DNA from: Candidatus Fluviicola riflensis
Lineage (GTDB): Bacteria > Bacteroidota > Bacteroidia > Flavobacteriales_D > Crocinitomicaceae
DNA length: 64,000 nt
Reading direction: 5' to 3'
Assembly: GCA_002243285.1 (NCBI GenBank)
Contig: CP022585.1
Location: 4,452,641-4,516,640, forward strand
Shown here: positions 17,599 through 25,225 of the stretch, in pieces
Layout: each line of letters begins with the position of its first letter
Position numbering within the stretch: position 1 is the first letter of the stretch
Translations under genes and position numbers: made by a program
The notes under the pieces: model-generated
The model's database searches: none
Told to the model about the DNA's origin: nothing
The model's input: the letters and a program-made list of their open reading frames with translations, nothing else

Positions 17599-18606
17599 AT
17601 GAAAGTAATCGTACCCATGGCGGGCCGCGGAAGCCGACTCAGACCGCATACACTCACTGTTCCCAAACCATTGGTTCCCGTTGGCGGAAAGCCGATTGTG
17701 CACCGTTTGGTGGAAGATATTGCCGCTTTGTGCAGCGAACCGATTGAAGAAATCGGGTTTGTAATCGGTGATTTCGGTGCGGATATTGAGGCCGAACTGA
17801 TCAAGGTAGCTGAAAAATTAGGCGCAAAAGGCCGCATTTTTTACCAGGATAAACCGTTGGGAACCGCTCACGCTGTATTGTGTGCCGCAGCCTTGCTCGA
17901 AGGTCCGGTAGTGGTGGCTTTTGCCGATACGCTGTTCCGCGCTAACTTTAAAATTGATCCCAATGCCGACGGGATTTTGTGGGTAAAACAAATTGAAGAT
18001 CCAAGCGCTTTCGGCGTGATCAAAATGAACGACCAAGGCGAGATCATCGACTTTGTAGAGAAACCGAAGGAATTTGTTTCGGACCTGGCCATGATCGGAA
18101 TCTATTATTTCAAAGACGGTGAGGCGCTCAAGACAGAATTAAACTTCCTGGTTGAAAACGGCATCATCAAAAGTGGTGAATACCAATTACCGGATGCTTT
18201 GCGCCGCATGACCGAAAAAGGCAAACGTTTTAAACCGGGAGAAGTGCAGGAATGGCTCGATTGCGGAAACAAGGAAGTAACCGTAATCACCAATCAGCGC
18301 GTGCTGGAATACGATTACGAAAAAGGCATCGAAATGATGGACCCATCAGCAAAATTGCTCAACTCGGTGGTAATTCCACCTTGTTTTATCGGTAAAGATG
18401 TGATCCTCGAAAACTCGGTTGTTGGCCCGCACGTTTCGCTCGGAAAAGGCTCATTAGTAACCAATTCCATCATTAAAAACAGTATCTTGCAACAATATTC
18501 CATCATTGTGGATGCCAATTTAAAAGATTCCATGTTAGGTTCTCATTCCAAGTACAAAGGTTTGGCAAGGGATTTGAGCTTAAGTGATTATTCAATTATC
18601 AGTTAA
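17599..18606 (+). CDS. sugar-1-phosphate nucleotidyltransferase
   Basis: A 335-residue NDP-sugar pyrophosphorylase. The N-terminal Rossmann-like domain has the signature MKVIVPMAGRGSRLRPHT, then PKPLVPVGGKPI, a QDKPLGTAHAV segment and a catalytic-type VVAFADTLF. The C-terminal ~90 residues are left-handed beta-helix hexapeptide repeats (NSVVIPPCFIGKD, VVGPHVSLGKGS). This is the glucose-1-phosphate thymidylyltransferase/ADP-glucose-type fold; the exact sugar and nucleotide cannot be told. It is part of the ricT-envC string, with its stop overlapping the start of the next gene (TAATG). It likely supplies activated sugar for surface glycans. Confidence 0.88.
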   Translation: MKVIVPMAGRGSRLRPHTLTVPKPLVPVGGKPIVHRLVEDIAALCSEPIEEIGFVIGDFGADIEAELIKVAEKLGAKGRIFYQDKPLGTAHAVLCAAALLEGPVVVAFADTLFRANFKIDPNADGILWVKQIEDPSAFGVIKMNDQGEIIDFVEKPKEFVSDLAMIGIYYFKDGEALKTELNFLVENGIIKSGEYQLPDALRRMTEKGKRFKPGEVQEWLDCGNKEVTVITNQRVLEYDYEKGIEMMDPSAKLLNSVVIPPCFIGKDVILENSVVGPHVSLGKGSLVTNSIIKNSILQQYSIIVDANLKDSMLGSHSKYKGLARDLSLSDYSIIS

Positions 18607-20318
18607 TGCGTTTTTGGTTCATTTGTATACTATTGGGTGCGTTGGTTACCGCCTGCGGAACTTCCAAAGAGGTTGTGGCGCCAGCCAATGTGGTGGAAGC
18701 AACCGATTATCCGTACATCGAAAAGTTTCATGAAGGCGTTCGTTTTAAGGTAAAAGGCCAGTTACAGGACGCCGTTGACGCATTCCAGGTATGCGTAGCA
18801 CAGAAACCGAACGACGATGCCGTAGTCTTTGCTTTGGCGCAATGCTACCTCTTACTCAACGACCGTGCGAAAGCAGCCGAGTTTACCGAACGTGCAGCTA
18901 AAATCGACCCGAAAAACATTTGGTATACGCAGGAATTGGCCTACATGTACTACGAACAAAGCCGTTTTGAGGAATCAGCCGAATGCTTTAAGAAAATGGT
19001 GGCCAAAGAACCTAAAAATACCGATTGGTGGTTTGGTTATGCCGAAGTACTGAAACGCCTTAACAAACGCCAGGAAGCCATTGATGCCTATACGCAAATG
19101 GAGGATCAGCTGGGCGTAATTCCTGATTTATCAATCCAGAAATTTGACCTTTACCGTCAATTGAAACAGGACGAAAAAGGCTTGAAAGAACTCGAAAACG
19201 CCCGCAAAATGTATCCGGATGATATTAATCTACTGGGAACATACATCGATTATTACTTCGAAAAACGCGAGATTAATAAAGCCCGCGACATGCTGGCGGA
19301 ACTGGTAAAAGCCGATCCGAACAATGCAAGAGCAAACTTAGCTTTGGGTGAGTTGTACATGCGGGAAAATAAAAAAGCAGAAGCATATCCGTATTTCAAA
19401 GCAGCATTCAACGGTGAAGGAATAGATATTGATACCAAAATGGATGTGTTGTTGTCGTTCTACGAACAGCAAACCACAATTGATCCTGAAGTGTTTGAAC
19501 TGGCCGATCTGATGGTGATCAAACATCCGAATGATGCCAAATCGTATTCCATCCAGGGGGATTTATACCTGAAAAACGACCTGAAAGAAGAGGCACTTTC
19601 TTCGTACAGGGAAGCACTCAAATTCGACGAAAGCAAATATGCCATCTGGTACCAGGTGTTGATGCTGGAATACCAGCAAAGTCAATTTGCCGATTTGTAC
19701 AAAGATGCCCGTGCTTGCAGCGCGCTTTTTCCAACACTTTCGAATGTACAATTGCTTTACACGATTGCCTGCGTGCAAACCGGTCGTTACCAGGAGGCAA
19801 TCGACGCGGCCGACATCGGGAAAGAATTAGTGGTAAACGATCCGGTAACCGAAGCCGAATTTTATTCGCAGAAAGGTGAAGCGCTGTTCCTGCTGAAAAT
19901 GGTTCCGGAAGGCATTGAAAATTATGAGAAAGCCCTCAAACTTGATCCGACCAATCAGCTGGCAAAAAACAACTTCGCCATGCGTTTGGCATTGGCCAAT
20001 GTGCAGCTTGACCGAGCCATGCAAATGATCGACGAAGTGATTGCCCAATACCCAAAGCAAGCGCCGTTTTCCGACACAAAAGGAATGATCTTGTTTCAGC
20101 AGGGAAATTACACCGAAGCTTACAAATTCTTCGAACTGGCCAATCAATTGCAACCAAGTAACCGCAATTACGTAGAACATGTGGGTGATGTGCTCTTTAA
20201 AATGGGCGATGTACCGCAAGCGGTTGTGTTGTGGAAAGAAGCAAAATCATTGGGGTCTGCCAATCAGAACCTCGACAAAAAAATTCAAAATAAAACATAC
20301 TATGCGCCTTTATACTAG
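18606..20318 (+). CDS. TPR lipoprotein
   Basis: A 570-residue protein with a lipoprotein signal (MRFWFICILLGALVTACGTS, lipobox cysteine at residue 17). From about residue 45 to the end it is a regular array of tetratricopeptide repeats (for example DAVVFALAQCYLLLNDRAKA, ADPNNARANLALGELYM, QPSNRNYVEHVGDVLFKMG). It is probably anchored in the envelope as a scaffold. Its neighbours (nucleotidyltransferase upstream, DUF4292 lipoprotein and EnvC-like protein downstream) form a string conserved in many Bacteroidota, pointing to envelope biogenesis. It overlaps the next gene by 17 bases. Confidence 0.87.
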   Translation: MRFWFICILLGALVTACGTSKEVVAPANVVEATDYPYIEKFHEGVRFKVKGQLQDAVDAFQVCVAQKPNDDAVVFALAQCYLLLNDRAKAAEFTERAAKIDPKNIWYTQELAYMYYEQSRFEESAECFKKMVAKEPKNTDWWFGYAEVLKRLNKRQEAIDAYTQMEDQLGVIPDLSIQKFDLYRQLKQDEKGLKELENARKMYPDDINLLGTYIDYYFEKREINKARDMLAELVKADPNNARANLALGELYMRENKKAEAYPYFKAAFNGEGIDIDTKMDVLLSFYEQQTTIDPEVFELADLMVIKHPNDAKSYSIQGDLYLKNDLKEEALSSYREALKFDESKYAIWYQVLMLEYQQSQFADLYKDARACSALFPTLSNVQLLYTIACVQTGRYQEAIDAADIGKELVVNDPVTEAEFYSQKGEALFLLKMVPEGIENYEKALKLDPTNQLAKNNFAMRLALANVQLDRAMQMIDEVIAQYPKQAPFSDTKGMILFQQGNYTEAYKFFELANQLQPSNRNYVEHVGDVLFKMGDVPQAVVLWKEAKSLGSANQNLDKKIQNKTYYAPLY

Positions 20319-21222
20319 TGTTTTTACCTTCATTACCTTCCTGGCGCTGGTAGTTTCATGTTCACCTAAATTGCACCCCGAAGCGGAGCTGGAAAAGGTT
20401 GAACGTCGTAAAACGGACGTATTGGTCGCTGCTTTAGATACCATGTCGCAATTGCGGCCCACATATTTCTACAGCAAAATCAAATGCGCTTATTCCGACA
20501 CGAACCAAAACAAGAGTTTCAAAACATCGATCCGGATGGTGAAAGACAGCGCTGTAAATGCGCTCATTACTTTTGCTACTATTCCGATTATCAACTCGAT
20601 TGTTCGACCCGATTCGGTGATCATTACCAACCGTCAGGATAAATGTGTGATTCGCCGCGACCTCGATTTTATCAAGGAACAATTCGGCGTTTCATTTGAC
20701 TACCGCAATATCGAAGAATTGCTGTTGGGACTTCCAATCGGATTTGATACCACACAGAAATATTTTCAAATCCACGATCCGCACAACTACATTTTGTCAT
20801 CGCACAAAAAGCGGGAAATTCGCCGTGAAACACGCAACAAACCCGAGCGTGATCGTAACGGAAGGTTGATTCGGCGCGAAGACCGGGATAACCGTAACGG
20901 AGAGGAGGAAGGCGAAGATGTGATTTTGAAATATTACCTCACCAACGACCTTCGCACACTCAAAAGCATCTTTATCGATAGTCCGGATGATACAACTAAT
21001 ATCCAGATTGATTATCTTACACGTGATTCTATCGATCATTACCTGGTGCCGAATGAGGTGCAAATGGTGATTGTAACGCCTCGAAACAGGCTCGTTATAA
21101 CCCTGGATTATGAGCGCACCGAAGTAAATGTGCCACAAGAAATTCGTTTCGTAATACCTGAAGAATATGGCGAATGTAGTGAAACAGAAGCAAACAAACC
21201 AGAGGAAGAAGAACCTGAGTAA
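20302..21222 (+). CDS. DUF4292 family lipoprotein
   Basis: A 306-residue lipoprotein. I choose the ATG at 20302, inside the last codons of the TPR gene, because a lipobox signal follows at once (FITFLALVVSCSPK). The frame is open further upstream, but only as out-of-phase TPR sequence. The body has the DUF4292 look: TYFYSKIKCAYSD, then PDSVIITNRQDKCVIRRD and ELLLGLPIGFD, followed by a basic linker (REIRRETRNKPERDRNG) and an acidic tail. The fold is LolA/LolB-like beta sheet by family knowledge. It is probably an outer-membrane lipoprotein in envelope assembly. It overlaps envC by 56 bases. Confidence 0.82.
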   Translation: MRLYTSVFTFITFLALVVSCSPKLHPEAELEKVERRKTDVLVAALDTMSQLRPTYFYSKIKCAYSDTNQNKSFKTSIRMVKDSAVNALITFATIPIINSIVRPDSVIITNRQDKCVIRRDLDFIKEQFGVSFDYRNIEELLLGLPIGFDTTQKYFQIHDPHNYILSSHKKREIRRETRNKPERDRNGRLIRREDRDNRNGEEEGEDVILKYYLTNDLRTLKSIFIDSPDDTTNIQIDYLTRDSIDHYLVPNEVQMVIVTPRNRLVITLDYERTEVNVPQEIRFVIPEEYGECSETEANKPEEEEPE

Positions 21223-22507
21223 CTTGTTGTTGCTCGTTTTCCTGGTCTGTTCATTCATGGCGGCCGGTCAGAAGAAAAGCGATCAGCTGCAAGCAGAACA
21301 GAGCAAGCTCGAAAAGAAACTTTCCACCACCAAAAACCTGTTGGAGAAAGTGAAGTCAGGAACGCAGAATTCTATGAACGAACTCAAGCTGATCGATAAT
21401 CAGGTGAAGTTTCGTGAAGAATTGGTGCAGAATTTCGACAACCAGATTCGTGGTGCTGACCTTACTATTTCGTCCAAAGATTCGGAAGTAAAAGCCCTTG
21501 AATCGAAGCTGGAACGCTTAAAAGCACAATACAAAAAGCTTCTGATTTATGCCTACAAGCACCGCAATCGCTACGGCAAAATGATGTACATTTTTTCTGC
21601 ATCCAATTATTTCGAGGCGGTGAAACGCAATTCGTACCTAAAACGCATCAGCGAAATCCAGGAAAAACAGTTCCGGATTATTAAGCAGAACCAAGGCGCG
21701 ATCAAAACGGAAATCACGACGATTCGCTCGGAGAAAACCAAAAAAGAACGTTTGCTTTCAGAGAAAATCGTCGAGAAAGAAAAAATTCTGAAAGACAAAG
21801 AGCAAAAACAAAAAGCGCTTGACAATCTTCGGAAGGACGAGAAAAAACTCATGGCTGAACTCAAAAAAGCCGAGAAACAGAAAGATGAGTTGAAGCGTCG
21901 CATCAAACAAGCAATCGAGAAAGAATTGGCAGATGCCGAAGCGAAAGCCAAGAAGGAAGCTAAGAAAGCTGAAGCTGCCGGCAGCAAAAAAACCGAGACG
22001 AATAGCGGCGGTTCCAGTTCAGGAGCCACAACTGCCAAGAAAGAAGTTGCGCTCACCGAAACCAAGGAAAGTATCGCGATGGGCAAAAACTTCGAGTCGA
22101 ACAGAGGTAAATTGCCATGGCCGGTCGCCAAAGGAACTGTTACGGAAGGTTATGGTAAAAATCCGCATCCGACAATGGCGAACGTATACACCAACAACAA
22201 CGGAATCGATATCGGAGCGCCGAAAAATGCGCAGGTCCGGGCTGTATTTGAAGGTGAAGTGACGAGTGTTTTGAACATTCCCGGTGCCGGAAAAGTGGTG
22301 ATTATCAAACACGGAAATTACCGGACGGTTTACAGTAATTTACAGGATACATATGTTTCCGTTGGATCGAAAGTAACGACCAAACAAACTATCGGTTCGT
22401 TATTGCCCGACGGTGAAGGAAGTTTGTCGACCTCGCATTTTGAAATTCACCAGGTAGTTGACGGCGCGTTGGTGCGGATGAATCCTACGTTGTGGTTATC
22501 ACAGTAA
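21167..22507 (+). CDS. envC: EnvC-like murein hydrolase activator with degenerate LytM domain
   Basis: A 446-residue protein with a signal peptide (LLLLVFLVCSFMAAGQ), a long coiled coil (about 45-270; repeated K/E-rich heptads), a low-complexity AKKEAKKAEA linker and a C-terminal peptidase M23/LytM fold (LPWPVAKGTVTEGYG to PTLWLSQ). The zinc ligands are altered: the usual HxxxD reads NNNGIDIG (N for H), and the HxH near the end reads TSHFEI (first H lost). That is the pattern of EnvC-type non-catalytic LytM proteins that activate amidases during daughter-cell separation. It ends the ricT string. Its last 9 bases overlap the convergent hydrolase gene. Confidence 0.87.
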   Translation: MANVVKQKQTNQRKKNLSNLLLLVFLVCSFMAAGQKKSDQLQAEQSKLEKKLSTTKNLLEKVKSGTQNSMNELKLIDNQVKFREELVQNFDNQIRGADLTISSKDSEVKALESKLERLKAQYKKLLIYAYKHRNRYGKMMYIFSASNYFEAVKRNSYLKRISEIQEKQFRIIKQNQGAIKTEITTIRSEKTKKERLLSEKIVEKEKILKDKEQKQKALDNLRKDEKKLMAELKKAEKQKDELKRRIKQAIEKELADAEAKAKKEAKKAEAAGSKKTETNSGGSSSGATTAKKEVALTETKESIAMGKNFESNRGKLPWPVAKGTVTEGYGKNPHPTMANVYTNNNGIDIGAPKNAQVRAVFEGEVTSVLNIPGAGKVVIIKHGNYRTVYSNLQDTYVSVGSKVTTKQTIGSLLPDGEGSLSTSHFEIHQVVDGALVRMNPTLWLSQ

Positions 22508-23179
22508 AGTTTGAAGTTTTTTCGCCAATTCTTCCTTATTCACCCGTTCAATCGGATGTTGCCAGCCTTCAACTTGCTTAAAAGTTGCCTGCGGTAATTG
22601 CTGCTGAACAGCCATTGTTTCTTCCGGTGTAACCATTACATCTTCCGAACCGAGCAAAAGTGTCACTGGAATTTCAATCGACTTCAGTTCCTGTTTGGTC
22701 AGCGCCTGTTGATCACCCAAACCGAGCATCAGTTGCGCTGTTTTAGACATCACTTCTTTCCAGTCGAGCGGAGCGTGTAATTGAGCCAGTGCGGCAGCAA
22801 ATTTGGGTACTTTTTCTTCTATTTTCTGCGGATTGAGCATCGCGGTTTCTTTCACCGCAATTTCCGGCGACCAGCCAAATTTGGTTCCAAGGGTCACAAT
22901 TTCGTTCACCGTTCCGGTAAATTGAGCAGCCAGTTTCAGCGCCACATAACCGCCCATGCTGTACCCAAAAACCGAACATGAAGAAAGCTCATTTTCCTGT
23001 AGGTAATCACGCACATTCTGTACAAACAAATCAATAGAAAATTCACGATCGGAAGGCCGCCCGCCATGTCCCTCGAAATTGAGCGTGTGGACCGTGAACT
23101 CATTGCCGAGCAAAGACGCTAATTCTTCAAACTGTTGCTGAGCGCCCAATGCGCCGTGTAAAACCAAAAGCTGTTTCAT
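22499..23179 (-). CDS. alpha/beta hydrolase
   Basis: A 226-residue alpha/beta-hydrolase fold protein starting MKQLLVLHGALGAQQQF. The visible triad is: nucleophile Ser in GYSMGGYVAL, Asp in LLGSEDVMV and His in GWQHPIE. HG near the start forms the oxyanion-hole strand. No lid insertion or signal peptide, so it is a small cytoplasmic esterase/hydrolase; the substrate is unknown. It is convergent with and overlaps the envC-like gene by 9 bases, and the next gene upstream on its strand ends 9 bases before its start. Confidence 0.87.
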   Translation of the reverse strand: MKQLLVLHGALGAQQQFEELASLLGNEFTVHTLNFEGHGGRPSDREFSIDLFVQNVRDYLQENELSSCSVFGYSMGGYVALKLAAQFTGTVNEIVTLGTKFGWSPEIAVKETAMLNPQKIEEKVPKFAAALAQLHAPLDWKEVMSKTAQLMLGLGDQQALTKQELKSIEIPVTLLLGSEDVMVTPEETMAVQQQLPQATFKQVEGWQHPIERVNKEELAKKLQTLL

Positions 23180-23188
23180 GGTGCGAAC

Positions 23189-23947
23189 TTAACCGTTTTT
23201 TAGGATACGAATGATCTCGGCGACGTCCTTTTCTTCAAACCGTCGAATGAGGCGAATGGTTGATCGCAGCAACCAGCCTTTTGGTTTCCGGAATTCACCG
23301 CCGATGAGCGCAACGGCTTTGTCAGTAGATAAACGAACGGATTCTTTTTCGTGAGATCCGTGTGCGTTCCAGATTCTGTTAGCGGTAACCCACGAAAAAT
23401 CACGGGCTTTTTTGATGCTGAAATTGATGAGCAATTCATCGTTTCGTCGTCCCAGCCAACTAGCTAAAAAGAAAAGCCGCGACGCTTTTCCAAGATTGGA
23501 TTGCATTTCATGCGTGAGTGAAAACAAAATGGTGTTCACCCGCATAAAATCGGTTTTCAAATCAACCAGCGAGATGTGTTCGGCTTCGGTAGCGGCTGTA
23601 ACGCCCAAATCGAGGTTGATATGTACGTTCATTCCCAACACAATGTGTTGTACGATACACATCGGCTCTTTTGCCGACTCAAAAGCTATTTTCCATGACG
23701 CGCTGATCGGTTTATTGTTACGGTAATCGTGCCATGCTTCAATGTAATAATTGGCAAAACGCACGTCAAACTGCCCCATACGTTCATTGTCTTCAAACAC
23801 ACCGGCCAGCACATTCTTTTTGATCTCGGCTGTTGTTCGCCGGTAGACATACGCAAAAATCGCCATGGAACTGTTTTCCGCGACGGACACATCAATAATA
23901 TGATCAAGTTCAGCCAGAACCTCATCTATTGTAGTTGGTAAGTGCAT
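23189..23947 (-). CDS. DUF5995 family protein
   Basis: A 252-residue protein from the ATG at 23947 (MHLPTTIDEVLAELD); an upstream in-frame ATG at 23980 looks less likely. It is mostly helical with the conserved segment IVLGMNVHINLDLGV and a preceding RFANYYIEAWHDY, typical of DUF5995. The conserved histidine and aspartate suggest a metal or catalytic site, but no function is established. It has no signal peptide. It is probably in an operon with the alpha/beta hydrolase. Confidence 0.75.
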   Translation of the reverse strand: MHLPTTIDEVLAELDHIIDVSVAENSSMAIFAYVYRRTTAEIKKNVLAGVFEDNERMGQFDVRFANYYIEAWHDYRNNKPISASWKIAFESAKEPMCIVQHIVLGMNVHINLDLGVTAATEAEHISLVDLKTDFMRVNTILFSLTHEMQSNLGKASRLFFLASWLGRRNDELLINFSIKKARDFSWVTANRIWNAHGSHEKESVRLSTDKAVALIGGEFRKPKGWLLRSTIRLIRRFEEKDVAEIIRILKNG

Positions 23948-24116
23948 GTTTGTGTGTTCAGTGAATACTTTGAAGTGCAAACGTACTTATTTTCAGTTAT
24001 TCAGGCAACTTTTTAAACTGACGGGAATAATTAATAGGAGAATAAGTTCAAAACGCTTCAAGTTGCAGGATTTGATCCGTACTTGAGGTTTCTTAAGAGT
24101 AGTTTACTGTAAGCAG

Positions 24117-24157
24117 AATGCTGGTTTCGTCTTAGGCGGACCGGCATTTTGTTTTTA
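24117..24157 (+). terminator. intrinsic terminator, plus strand
   Basis: AATGCTGGT (24117-24125) pairs with ACCGGCATT (24140-24148) including one G-U pair, and TTGTTTTT follows. The loop contains CGTCTTAGGCGGA, similar to the loop of the terminator at 34102. No plus-strand gene is visible upstream, so it may end an unseen short transcript from 23950-24116. Confidence 0.5.
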
Positions 24158-24181
24158 GGCACGATTGACAACACAAACGTC

Positions 24182-24304
24182 TCCCACAGATGCGCAGATT
24201 TAGGCGCTCCTAATGGCAGCGCTTGAAAGGTTTATTCTTTGTTGGCAATTGGATATTAATCCGCGAGGGCGTTAGTCGAGCACAGAATCTGTGCATCCGT
24301 GGGA
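24182..24304. repeat. gene-less inverted-repeat element related to the GxxExxY repeats
   Basis: The outer arms 24182-24200 (TCCCACAGATGCGCAGATT) and 24286-24304 pair at 17 of 19 positions. The inner flanks keep the GCTC-CTAA-GC layout seen at 7070-7113. Only about 85 bases lie between the arms and they hold no gene, so this resembles a MITE-like deletion form. The rest of 23948-24320 has only the terminator at 24117. Confidence 0.5.
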
Positions 24305-24320
24305 AGTATTGCAGAAGTAA

Positions 24321-24755
24321 TTAATAATGCCCAAACTTCACCGGCAGGTTGAAATACGAATTTACGGGTTTTCCCTGGATCTTTGCGGGAGCGAAATCAG
24401 GTAGCAGTTTTACAACGCGCAGCACTTCTTCGTCAAATTTCGGACCGTCGGGCATGCCGCGCATAATTTCAGGAGCAACTACTTTTCCTTCTGCACTAAC
24501 AACAAACCGAACGTATACTGTTCCGGAATAACAAATGTCTCCCATTTTTGCCGGATATCGAATGTTCGCGACAAGGAATTTCATCAACGCGCTGTGTCCG
24601 CCGGGAAATTCCGCGTCTAAGTCACATCCTAAAAAGATTTCTTCCTTATCAGGAACGGCAAGTGCTCCTGTTTTTGAAGGTTCTTGTGACCAACTATTCT
24701 GATTACAGAGTACTGTCACCAAAAAAACAAAAGTATATCTCATCCGATTCATCAT
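24321..24755 (-). CDS. secreted protein with TonB C-terminal domain
   Basis: A 144-residue protein. I take the ATG at 24755, which overlaps the upstream stop (ATGA) and gives a signal peptide (RYTFVFLVTVLCNQNSWSQ). The rest is a TonB C-terminal domain: FPGGHSALMKFLVANIRYP, then GTVYVRFVVSAEGKVVAPEI and VVKLLPDFAPAKIQGKPVNS. There is no N-terminal membrane anchor or proline-rich spacer, so it cannot act as a classic energy transducer by itself. It is the second of two tandem paralogues. Confidence 0.78.
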   Translation of the reverse strand: MMNRMRYTFVFLVTVLCNQNSWSQEPSKTGALAVPDKEEIFLGCDLDAEFPGGHSALMKFLVANIRYPAKMGDICYSGTVYVRFVVSAEGKVVAPEIMRGMPDGPKFDEEVLRVVKLLPDFAPAKIQGKPVNSYFNLPVKFGHY

Positions 24756-25180
24756 TGCATTCCAAAATAAAAGGGTAATTGCAAAGTTGAACGCACGGGT
24801 TTTCCTTTTTCGGTAGCTGGAATCCACGGAGGCATGTTTTTTATAAAACGGATGGTTTCTTTATCACACTCCTGACAATCAGGAACACCGCGTAAGATCC
24901 TAACATCATTTATAGAACCATCGGTTTCGACAATAAATTGTATATGACATTTTCCCTGAATACCCAATTCTATAGCTTCTTGCGGATAGTGCATCTGTTC
25001 TTTCATCAGTGCTTTCAGCGCAACCATTCCTCCCGGAAATTCAGGCGATGTATTTACGACCGTCGAATCCGTTTGAGCCCGGCTTTCGAATCCCCAACAA
25101 AGACTTAGTAGTATGACGATTGTTTTTATCACACTGCAATATACTTGCTTCCTCCATTCAGAAAACGCAAATAATGCCAA
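24752..25180 (-). CDS. secreted protein with TonB C-terminal domain
   Basis: A 142-residue frame; an internal GTG at VIKTIVILLSLCWG may be the real start since it gives a cleaner signal peptide ending near ESRAQ. The mature part is a TonB C-terminal domain (SPEFPGGMVALKALMKEQMH, GKCHIQFIVETDGSI, RGVPDCQECDKETIRFI). It is translationally coupled to a paralogue downstream. Such stand-alone periplasmic TonB-C domains are common in Bacteroidota; the partner is unknown. Confidence 0.77.
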   Translation of the reverse strand: MALFAFSEWRKQVYCSVIKTIVILLSLCWGFESRAQTDSTVVNTSPEFPGGMVALKALMKEQMHYPQEAIELGIQGKCHIQFIVETDGSINDVRILRGVPDCQECDKETIRFIKNMPPWIPATEKGKPVRSTLQLPFYFGMQ

Positions 25181-25225
25181 CTGTCGGTTCGTTGTACTGA
25201 AAGTCGTATTCTGAAAATCAATCGG

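Noticed and set aside
20179-20301. Upstream in-frame extension of the DUF4292 gene
   Set aside because: These codons are TPR-gene sequence in another phase; the ATG at 20302 gives a proper lipobox signal.
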